Positions 1-5,327 of a DNA stretch of 8,039 nucleotides are shown here, in pieces. This DNA is from Bacteroidota bacterium. Lineage in GTDB: Bacteria; Bacteroidota; Bacteroidia; Flavobacteriales; Flavobacteriaceae. Each line of letters opens with the position of its first letter. Position 1 is the stretch's first letter. Location: contig JAEWLD010000133.1 of the NCBI GenBank assembly GCA_023393485.1, positions 1 to 8,039 on the forward strand, in the 5' to 3' direction. The position numbers were made by a program, and so were the translations under genes. The notes under the pieces are model-generated. The model was given only the letters and a program-made list of their open reading frames with translations. It was not told the origin of the DNA and searched no databases.

Positions 1-1164
1 GCCGAGCGCCGTGTAGAATTCTGTGAACGCCGAAATCAACAAGCCTACGCCAAGACCAACCAAAGTTGACCAGAAAATGTTCATTCTTGGAATTTCGAGC
101 ACGCCTTCGCCGAAGAACTTCATGTTGATGGTTTCAGGCAACATGTATTGGATCAGAAAGTAGCAGGCCACGACTGTCAGCGCCAGTGAAATGTAGTTTC
201 CGAGGTTCAATGCACCTTGTACTTGCGCTTCTTTTGCATCGTTGTTTTTGATCTTGACGAAGAACGTACCGATGATCGAGCACAGAATTCCAACGCCTGC
301 AATAACGAGTGGTAACAAAATCGGGCCCATTCCGCCGAACATTGTCGGGGCATTTCCGGCCTCGGTCATGTCTTTGATGATGTAGTTTCCGAGTACCATC
401 GACGCCAAAACCGTCGCGACATAAGAACCGAACAAATCAGCGCCCATACCGGCTACGTCACCTACGTTATCACCTACGTTGTCGGCGATTGTTGCAGGGT
501 TACGCGGATCGTCTTCAGGAATCCCAGCCTCAACTTTACCGACGAGGTCAGCGCCAACGTCAGCAGCCTTGGTATAAATACCGCCACCGACACGCGCAAA
601 CAACGCGATTGATTCAGCGCCCAATGAGAAACCGGCAAGGGTTTCAAGGACGATAGTCATGTCATTATAGAAGTTTCCGCCTTCGGTCATGAATTGCGAC
701 ACGAAGAACAGGAAGAATAAACTCAATCCGAGCACGGCCAAACCGGCAACACCCAATCCCATTACGGTTCCGCCGCCGAATGATACATCGAGTGCTTTCG
801 GCAATGATGTCCTTGCGGCCTGGGTTGTACGAACGTTTGATTTGGTTGCAATGCGCATCCCGATGTTTCCGGCCAATGCAGAGAAGAACGCGCCGAAAAT
901 GAACGCTACCACGATCATCCAGTGTGATGTTTCAACCATTTGTGAAACGGTGAAAAGCGCGGCAGACGCAATGACTACGAATACGGCCAGAATGCGGTAT
1001 TCGGCAGCCAGAAATGCCAATGCACCTTCCTGGATGCTTTTGGAGATGCTTTGCATTTTCTCCTCACCAGCGTCTTGTTTTACTACCCATGACGCTTTGA
1101 GAAGCATAAAGATCAATCCCAACACCGCCATGGCAATCGGAACGTAAACGATCATTTTTTCCAT
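1..1164 (-). CDS. hppA: Membrane-bound ion-translocating pyrophosphatase, N-terminal part (partial at window edge)
   Basis: Inner-membrane enzyme that hydrolyses pyrophosphate and pumps H+ (or Na+) outward. The first 388 codons are present in an open frame; the C-terminal part lies beyond base 1. The family signature is unmistakable: DVGADLVGKVE, then an EDDPRNP stretch (D218, D219), then DNVGDNVGD (D228, D232, D236), which bind the Mg-pyrophosphate complex. Hydrophobic segments alternate with short loops from about residue 5 onward, as expected for a 15-17 helix protein. The start ATG at 1164 is followed by a second ATG three codons later; the first leaves about 30 nt of leader below a good promoter. 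Ion-gate residues are unusual: E184 occupies the TM5 position that is Ser in Thermotoga, while the TM6 stretch DLFGSYVA (D243) lacks both known TM6 glutamate positions. From family knowledge I infer an H+ pump. The potassium-dependence residue is outside the window. Confidence 0.97.
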   Translation of the reverse strand, partial: MEKMIVYVPIAMAVLGLIFMLLKASWVVKQDAGEEKMQSISKSIQEGALAFLAAEYRILAVFVVIASAALFTVSQMVETSHWMIVVAFIFGAFFSALAGNIGMRIATKSNVRTTQAARTSLPKALDVSFGGGTVMGLGVAGLAVLGLSLFFLFFVSQFMTEGGNFYNDMTIVLETLAGFSLGAESIALFARVGGGIYTKAADVGADLVGKVEAGIPEDDPRNPATIADNVGDNVGDVAGMGADLFGSYVATVLASMVLGNYIIKDMTEAGNAPTMFGGMGPILLPLVIAGVGILCSIIGTFFVKIKNNDAKEAQVQGALNLGNYISLALTVVACYFLIQYMLPETINMKFFGEGVLEIPRMNIFWSTLVGLGVGLLISAFTEFYTALG

Positions 1165-1199
1165 AAATTCTGTTTTTATTCTTTGTTTTTTATCGGGTG

Positions 1200-1229
1200 C
1201 AAAATTAACAAAATAGTAAGAACATACAA
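1200..1229 (-). promoter_or_regulatory. Bacteroidetes-type promoter of hppA
   Basis: On the minus strand, TAATTTTG (1207-1200) matches the Bacteroidetes -7 consensus TAnnTTTG exactly. A TTG (1229-1227) stands 19 nt upstream, within the 17-23 nt spacing known for the -33 box. Transcription would begin near 1193 and give a leader of about 30 nt before the hppA ATG. The leader has no Shine-Dalgarno sequence, which is usual in this phylum. The promoter lies between the glycosylase stop and hppA, so hppA can be transcribed alone. Confidence 0.6.
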
Positions 1230-1270
1230 CATTCGATAAAATATTGTTCGTTAAATGTTTGCCTTAAAAT

Positions 1271-1867
1271 TCAGATGGTTCGGCCCCGGCGCGACAGATA
1301 GTCATGCCATAGAATGTATGACGCGAAGGTTCGGAACGGTTTCCAGTCTTCCGCCAGCGCAGTCATTTCATCAACCGTCTCCAGCCCGTAAAGTGTTTTG
1401 ATCGCATTTCTGATGGCTATGTCGCCAACGGGAATCACATCGGGCGATTGCAGGCAGAACATCAAATACACATCGACGGTCCAATTCCCAACCCCTTTGA
1501 TCGTGAGCAATTCAGCCCTGATTTCGGCCTCGGCTTTTGCGGCCAGCGACTCAAAATCGAGTTTCCCCGAAACCACTTTCGACGCCATATCTTTAATGTA
1601 AAGTATTTTCTGACGTGAAATCCCGCAGCCGCGCATGGCCTCATCAGGCGTATCCAAAACATTCCCGGGCGTCAATTCGCCAAGATGGGCCGCCAGTTTT
1701 CTATAAGCTGCCCGTGCCGATGCAATCGATACTTGCTGTTCGAGGATAATATGAACCATCGCCGCAAAACCCTGGTCGCGAAATTGGATTGTCGGATGGC
1801 CATATTTATCGATGACCGATTTCAGGATTGCGTCTTTGGCGGTCAGAAAGTCGAAGGCGTGTTGCAT
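1271..1867 (-). CDS. DNA-3-methyladenine glycosylase II family protein (HhH-GPD, AlkA-like)
   Basis: A cytoplasmic base-excision-repair glycosylase of 198 residues, expected to remove alkylated purines such as 3-methyladenine. An ILEQQVS helix at residues 41-47 is typical of the superfamily. The helix-hairpin-helix is at about 121-135 (LLTIKGVGNWTVDVY, with the GVG turn and W129). The catalytic aspartate is D149 in PVGDIAI, which aligns with D238 of E. coli AlkA. The C-terminal WKPFRTFASYILWH stretch also matches the AlkA family. It is shorter than E. coli AlkA because the N-terminal TBP-like domain is absent, as in the compact bacterial and yeast Mag-type enzymes. The ATG at 1867 is the only start giving the full fold. 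I found no TAnnTTTG box close upstream; heptamer repeats directly abut the start. No clear terminator follows the stop, and hppA begins about 100 nt later with its own promoter. Substrate range cannot be read from sequence. Confidence 0.93.
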   Translation of the reverse strand: MQHAFDFLTAKDAILKSVIDKYGHPTIQFRDQGFAAMVHIILEQQVSIASARAAYRKLAAHLGELTPGNVLDTPDEAMRGCGISRQKILYIKDMASKVVSGKLDFESLAAKAEAEIRAELLTIKGVGNWTVDVYLMFCLQSPDVIPVGDIAIRNAIKTLYGLETVDEMTALAEDWKPFRTFASYILWHDYLSRRGRTI

Positions 1868-1869
1868 CT

Positions 1870-2115
1870 AGTGGCTAGTTGTCAGCTGTCAGTTGTTAGA
1901 AAAATTGCCTCGCCGGATGCTTGGTTGTCCTTTTGGATGTTTAAGATTTGGGCGTGCCGGCGTTATCGTGTTCATTTGTAATAAAAAGTTTCATCAACGC
2001 CGTCCGGCTTTCCGCGCTACACGGTAGCTTGCTCCAATCCGTCACGCAAAAATGCATCGGCATTACAATATTGCTTCGGTTGGCCAAAGTATGTAACCGC
2101 CAACAACTAGCCACT
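1870..2115. repeat. Intergenic block bounded by 13-bp inverted repeats; probable degenerate interspersed repeat
   Basis: The intergenic space between the DUF5686 gene stop and the glycosylase start is framed almost exactly by AGTGGCTAGTTGT (1870-1882) and its perfect reverse complement ACAACTAGCCACT (2103-2115). Inside are a 7-bp stem CGGCGTT / AACGCCG (1958-1964 and 1996-2002, 31-nt loop) and a small hairpin GCTAC-acg-GTAGC (2016-2028). The pieces GGGCGTGCC (1950-1958) and GCTCCAATCCGTCACGC (2031-2047) resemble, from memory, parts of a dispersed intergenic repeat common in Bacteroidetes genomes. Frames crossing this block are short and lack family resemblance, so I read it as non-coding. That it is a mobile or dispersed element is inference. 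Confidence 0.45.
1879..1899. repeat. Three tandem 7-bp units
   Basis: Three consecutive heptamers, TTGTCAG, CTGTCAG and TTGTTAG, lie just upstream of the glycosylase start. Short heptamer arrays of this kind are, as I recall, common in Flavobacteriia intergenic DNA and may vary in copy number. They would fall in the leader or promoter of the glycosylase gene, so a length change could affect its expression; that effect is inference. Confidence 0.5.
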
Positions 2116-2117
2116 TC

Positions 2118-4613
2118 CTAAAAATGAAACCCAAACTCGCCCTTGATCGTAAAGTTCTGAGCGTTCGGAACGTCGCGGTAATTGCCGCGCCAGGCGAAAT
2201 CAATCCTGAAAACCTTGAAGATGTTCCCGATGCCGAAACCATATTCCCAATAGGCTGGATTTGGCGCCCGGTAAACCAGTCCCGAAGCGTTGATTGCCTT
2301 GCTTTCGTCGGACACTTCGCCATAAACGCCGCGTACAAAAACCACCTCGCGGAGATTGAGCTTTCGCAAAGCCGGCACATAGGCGAATAGTTTGCCGTTG
2401 AAATGGTGATCAATCTGCAAAGTCGCGTACTGGTCGGCCACAAATTCATAAAAATTGAGGTTGCTGAAAGTATTGCTGATTGAAAAGTAGGTTTGGTTAC
2501 CCGGAACAATGCTCATCAGTCCAAGCGGTACTGCACCAAAGGTCTTGCCGACTTCACTGGTGATGTTGGTTCGGCCAATCGCACCGATGATCAGCGGCTG
2601 GCGGTAATACAATTGAAGTTTCTCATAATCGAAATCGCTGTTGAAGAGCCCTTTTGTCCCAACGCTGTAGTTGACAAAAATTCGCGGGAACGGATTGTCC
2701 ACCTCGCTGCGTTCAACGCCAAAACCGATCATTTTGCGTCCCGGTGTGTATTCAATCTGGACGTTGGTTTCAGCTTGCGTAACAGCGCCTTCAACAACGC
2801 CTGCCGGATTTTCGATCGTCGGCTTGACCTTGTAATAATCGAGGCTGAAAACCGGCGACGCCGATTCCAATGTCCTGAATGAAATCCCGGTTGTAAAGGT
2901 CAGGTTTTTTAATGGCTCGATTTCAAAGGCAAAATTCGTCAGGTTGATATTGGTCAGTTTACCGTTGCTGCTGGTGGTAAAAAGCCCGGACGAGGCAAAA
3001 CTGCGGCCCAAAACGTCATTTGTCGTTGTCAGCGATGCGCCGATTTGTTCCACATCGCGACGATTGCCACCCGAGATGATCGCGCGGCTTTTTTTATCGA
3101 TCATCCATTTGCCCGAAATGCCGTATTTGAACTTGTCGTCGTTGAAACCGTAAGCAACATAGCCCTGGAGCCGCCACGGATCGTTCGCCCCGAAATAAGT
3201 CCGGCCGCCGGTACGCAATCGCAATCCTTCAACATCGTTATAGCCGATCGTTGAAAAAATCGGCCCATAATCAAAGCCTTTGAAAAGTTCAATGTAACCG
3301 CTTCCGAGGATTTCAACAAGCGATGTCAGGCGTTTGAATTTCCTGTTGGTTTTGAGCGTATCGAGCATCTGATAAACGCCGCGCTCGTCTTTGCTGAGCT
3401 TTTCAAAACGGTTTTCTTCCCAGTATTCATCGGGTTTTTGATAGACCGACGGATCGACGAAATTTACAGGTTCGCGATAAAAATCCTCGGGTTTGGGTTT
3501 GTTGAACTGGTGATTTCGGAAAAACGTCGTCCTTTTGCCGTAAACGCCGCGCGACGATTCCTTTTTCCTGAGCGCAAAATCACTCATCATATAGTCTTTC
3601 GTCAGCAGGAAAACCGAATCGTTCAAAACGTCGAACTCCTGTTCAATGTAAATGTCCTTGACCCAGTTGATATTGGCGCTTTTGGTCACGGCCATGTTGA
3701 TGTTCTTGATGGCGAACGTCGTGTCATTGACCCAGAAATCGCCTTTGAAAGTCAGTTCGTTTTTTCGCCTCGGATAGAATACGATGTTGTAGCACCATTT
3801 CCCGTCGACCATCGCCGTGTCGCGCAAAACGTAGTTGTAAACGTCGATGCCGGTTGTCGAGAGCGGACTCGTAAAGCTTTTGTCAAAAAAAGTCAGGTAG
3901 TTGTTGTAGATGTTGTAATCAGCGTAGAGATCTTTGATAAACGCGATGATTTGCTGATTGTCTGAAAAGCCCGAATTCTTGTTTGCCTTGAGGATTTCCT
4001 TGACTTTTTTGAGGCGATTGTCGCCATAAACGTCAGATAAAGCCTCGTTGATGAAAATCGGCAAATACGTTTTACCGGTGACTTTCGATGTGTCAACGTG
4101 GTTAAAGATGAACTCCATCCCGCGAAAAATCTTGTTTTTCATGAACGCGCTGTCAATCGTGTTCATGTCAAACTCGACTTTTTCATATTTTTCCATCTGG
4201 TACTGGTCAAACATGTAAAGGCCGTTTTTCTTTTTTCGCGCCCAGATTTTCCTTAAAATATCAAGTGCGGGATTGTTCTTTTTCGAGGTTTTGCCGGCAT
4301 AGATAACGACTTCCTTGAGCGTTTCGGTTTCTTTCAATAAAATCTTGAAGTCGTAATTGACCGACTTTGGCAACGACATTTCCCTGTCCTGATAGCCCGG
4401 AAAAGAAACGATGATCGCATCATACTGCTTCGGCGATTCAATGTAAAAACGCCCGTCTTCATTGGTAACCGTGCCTTCTGTCGTACCTTTAAAAATAACG
4501 CTCGCAAACGGAATCGGTAGATTTTTGCTATCTACGACAATGCCACTGACTTTTGTCTGGCCACTGGCCAAAGCAAGGAAAAAAAGAAAGAATACGGTCA
4601 GTAAGCGGTTCAT
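2118..4613 (-). CDS. Outer-membrane DUF5686 family protein with N-terminal carboxypeptidase-regulatory-like domain
   Basis: An 831-residue envelope protein of a family confined largely to Bacteroidota; its biochemical role is not known. A signal peptide covers about residues 1-18 (MNRLLTV, hydrophobic core, then LASGQ). A CarboxypepD_reg-like beta-sandwich follows at about 20-104 (KVSGIVVDSKNLPIPFASV, then GTVTNEDGRFYI). The DUF5686 region starts near NPALDILRKIWARKKKN (114-130) and fills the rest. The second half, from about residue 450, is rich in alternating aromatic and polar strands, as in a beta-barrel, and the chain ends in Phe (GEFGFHF), the usual outer-membrane protein signature. No TonB-receptor plug domain is visible, which argues against a SusC-type transporter. 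The ATG at 4613 is directly followed by the signal peptide. Upstream are a TATATTTG box and a leader hairpin. The flanking genes do not indicate its function; transport or envelope assembly are both possible. Confidence 0.9.
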   Translation of the reverse strand: MNRLLTVFFLFFLALASGQTKVSGIVVDSKNLPIPFASVIFKGTTEGTVTNEDGRFYIESPKQYDAIIVSFPGYQDREMSLPKSVNYDFKILLKETETLKEVVIYAGKTSKKNNPALDILRKIWARKKKNGLYMFDQYQMEKYEKVEFDMNTIDSAFMKNKIFRGMEFIFNHVDTSKVTGKTYLPIFINEALSDVYGDNRLKKVKEILKANKNSGFSDNQQIIAFIKDLYADYNIYNNYLTFFDKSFTSPLSTTGIDVYNYVLRDTAMVDGKWCYNIVFYPRRKNELTFKGDFWVNDTTFAIKNINMAVTKSANINWVKDIYIEQEFDVLNDSVFLLTKDYMMSDFALRKKESSRGVYGKRTTFFRNHQFNKPKPEDFYREPVNFVDPSVYQKPDEYWEENRFEKLSKDERGVYQMLDTLKTNRKFKRLTSLVEILGSGYIELFKGFDYGPIFSTIGYNDVEGLRLRTGGRTYFGANDPWRLQGYVAYGFNDDKFKYGISGKWMIDKKSRAIISGGNRRDVEQIGASLTTTNDVLGRSFASSGLFTTSSNGKLTNINLTNFAFEIEPLKNLTFTTGISFRTLESASPVFSLDYYKVKPTIENPAGVVEGAVTQAETNVQIEYTPGRKMIGFGVERSEVDNPFPRIFVNYSVGTKGLFNSDFDYEKLQLYYRQPLIIGAIGRTNITSEVGKTFGAVPLGLMSIVPGNQTYFSISNTFSNLNFYEFVADQYATLQIDHHFNGKLFAYVPALRKLNLREVVFVRGVYGEVSDESKAINASGLVYRAPNPAYWEYGFGIGNIFKVFRIDFAWRGNYRDVPNAQNFTIKGEFGFHF

Positions 4614-4619
4614 AGGATG

Positions 4620-4633
4620 GCGTCTTTTGACGC
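4620..4633 (-). promoter_or_regulatory. 5'-leader hairpin of the DUF5686 gene
   Basis: On the minus strand GCGTC-AAAA-GACGC forms a perfect 5-bp GC-rich stem with a four-base loop, ending 6 nt before the start codon. If transcription starts about 7 nt below the TATATTTG box, this hairpin would sit at the extreme 5' end of the mRNA. It also overlaps a second inverted repeat, TTTGAC-N5-GTCAAA (4626-4642). A role in message stability or initiation is inference. Confidence 0.4.
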
Positions 4634-4638
4634 GAGGT

Positions 4639-4646
4639 CAAATATA
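4639..4646 (-). promoter_or_regulatory. Candidate -7 box of the DUF5686 gene promoter
   Basis: TATATTTG on the minus strand matches TAnnTTTG exactly, about 25 nt upstream of the ATG at 4613. The nearest TTTG upstream (4676-4673) is 26 nt away, longer than the usual 17-23, so the -33 box is poor. A perfect inverted repeat lies between the two. Confidence 0.45.
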
Positions 4647-4656
4647 ATGTTTTTTT

Positions 4657-4672
4657 CTTCTTTGGAAAGAAG
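4657..4672. promoter_or_regulatory. Perfect 7-bp inverted repeat inside the DUF5686 promoter spacer
   Basis: CTTCTTT-GG-AAAGAAG is a near-continuous dyad located between the candidate -7 box and the upstream TTTG of the DUF5686 gene. This is where an operator would sit, but A/T-rich dyads also arise by chance. I know of no regulator with this exact site. Confidence 0.3.
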
Positions 4673-4689
4673 CAAATAAGGCGGCATTT

Positions 4690-4733
4690 GCTACCGCAGA
4701 GTTTAGCTATACGGAATGTAGCTACCGCAGGTT
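4690..4733 (+). repeat. Left terminal repeat, present as two direct copies
   Basis: GCTACCGCAG occurs at 4690-4699 and again at 4721-4730, with starts 31 bp apart; both copies are followed within a few bases by TTTAGCT. The inner copy extends to GCTACCGCAGGTT and pairs with the right terminus. The outer copy may be the end of a second, largely deleted element. Confidence 0.6.
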
Positions 4734-4744
4734 TTCTTTTAGCT

Positions 4745-4770
4745 CACCGCTATAATACTTGTCAGCGGTG
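4745..4770. repeat. Hairpin inside the interspersed repeat (left part)
   Basis: CACCGCT (4745-4751) and AGCGGTG (4764-4770) form a perfect 7-bp stem with a 12-nt loop. An alternative stem, CAGCG / CGCTG (4763-4767 and 4773-4777), would compete with it. Confidence 0.5.
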
Positions 4771-4795
4771 TTCGCTGAACCTAGTGCCTCGGTTT

Positions 4796-4827
4796 GCCTT
4801 GATGCAAAAGAAACAAAAAATCAAGGC
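4796..4827. repeat. Hairpin GCCTTGAT / ATCAAGGC inside the repeat
   Basis: A perfect 8-bp stem (4796-4803 and 4820-4827) has a 16-nt purine-rich loop. I recall a very similar hairpin with an A-rich loop as a frequent intergenic motif in Bacteroidetes genomes, which supports calling the surrounding region an interspersed repeat. Confidence 0.55.
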
Positions 4828-5132
4828 TGACGAACCAGACTTGAAAACTACGTCAAAGCCTCGCTTCAATCCCTAACCGTTCGTCCTTCGTCGTCACTCT
4901 ACGGGATTTCCGCGTCAGCTTTATCCTTTTTCTACGCCTTGGGTTCGTGCGCCCGAGCGGCTGCGCGTCGCCGAAAGAGTTTTGAAAACCATGGCATCGG
5001 TTTGAGCGGGAGTTTGTTTTGGAAGCGTTTTTTTTTGCGCTACGTCAGTAGGCAAAAAGTATTAACCCCATTCCGCTTTCGAGCGCCGTTGGTTGCGTAG
5101 GCGGGCACCTGCCGCTTGAAGATGGCGTTAAG

Positions 5133-5170
5133 AATTGCAAGCTGTTTAAGCGCAGCGAGTTTTTGCAATT
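5133..5170. repeat. Hairpin AATTGCAA / TTGCAATT inside the repeat
   Basis: A perfect 8-bp stem (5133-5140 and 5163-5170) has a 22-nt loop that can itself pair GCTG (5141-5144) with CAGC (5153-5156), giving a nested structure. Confidence 0.5.
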
Positions 5171-5219
5171 TAGCCATCGAAGGCGAGCAGGTCGCCGAGC
5201 GCGGGCGCCCGGCCTTTTT

Positions 5220-5247
5220 GTTACTTTTGCGGCCAGGCAAAAGTAAC
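5220..5247. repeat. 11-bp perfect hairpin next to the right terminus of the repeat
   Basis: GTTACTTTTGC (5220-5230) and GCAAAAGTAAC (5237-5247) form an 11-bp perfect stem with a six-base loop. It is the strongest hairpin in the window and overlaps the right terminal repeat by 3 bp. It is preceded by a short T run on the plus strand rather than followed by one, so it is not a standard terminator on that strand. Confidence 0.65.
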
Positions 5248-5257
5248 CCGCGGTAGC
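5245..5257 (-). repeat. Right terminal inverted repeat of the element
   Basis: Read on the minus strand this is GCTACCGCGGGTT, identical to the left end at 4721-4733 in 12 of 13 positions. Both ends continue inward with a CTTTT after a small offset, so the similarity may reach about 20 bp with a gap. Confidence 0.6.
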
Positions 5258-5274
5258 GAACTCACCGACAGGCG

Positions 5275-5304
5275 AAAAAAAAAGCCGAAACGCAAGTTCC
5301 AGCT
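5275..5304 (-). terminator. Intrinsic terminator of pdhB
   Basis: Read on the minus strand, AGCTGGAAC and GTTTCGGCT pair through nine positions with one G-G mismatch and one G-T wobble around a TTGC loop, followed by a run of nine T. It begins 23 nt after the pdhB stop. The stem and T-run form a classic rho-independent terminator and end the pdhB transcript before the repeat element. Confidence 0.75.
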
Positions 5305-5327
5305 TCTTTCAAACATGAAATTATTCG

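Larger units (their letters stand above)
4690..5257. repeat. Hairpin-rich interspersed repeat with terminal inverted repeats, no credible gene
   Basis: This non-coding element fills most of the 714-bp gap between pdhB and the DUF5686 gene. Its ends are 13-bp inverted repeats with one mismatch: GCTACCGCAGGTT (4721-4733) and GCTACCGCGGGTT read on the minus strand (5257-5245). A partial extra copy of the left end lies at 4690-4699. Inside are several perfect stems (4745/4770, 4796/4827, 5133/5170, 5182/5196, 5220/5247) and the palindrome GGGCGCCC (5203-5210). Several sub-sequences resemble, from memory, intergenic repeats scattered through Bacteroidetes genomes. Open frames inside are at most 66 codons, read through hairpin arms and show no domain, so I do not call them genes. 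There is no transposase and no evident target-site duplication. It could be a MITE-like or REP-like element moved in trans. Exact ends and copy number cannot be settled here. Confidence 0.65.

Noticed and set aside
689..1147. 152-codon plus-strand frame opposite hppA
   Set aside because: The minus strand here encodes unmistakable pyrophosphatase motifs; this frame is a shadow.
2079..2104. GTTGGC / GCCAAC stem after the DUF5686 gene as a terminator
   Set aside because: Only 6 bp with a 14-nt loop and no following T run on the minus strand.
3438..3965. 175-codon plus-strand frame opposite the DUF5686 gene
   Set aside because: It is antisense to a convincing coding sequence and shows only composition-driven low-complexity text.
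4688..4876. 62-codon plus-strand open frame at the left end of the repeat
   Set aside because: It starts in the terminal repeat and crosses two hairpins, with no domain and no initiation context.
5040..5240. 66-codon minus-strand open frame inside the interspersed repeat
   Set aside because: It reads through the 8-bp and 11-bp hairpin arms, has no recognisable domain or promoter, and is best explained as a chance frame in a repeat.
4690..5257. CRISPR array or insertion sequence
   Set aside because: There are no regularly spaced direct repeats and no transposase; the repeats are inverted ends and internal hairpins.
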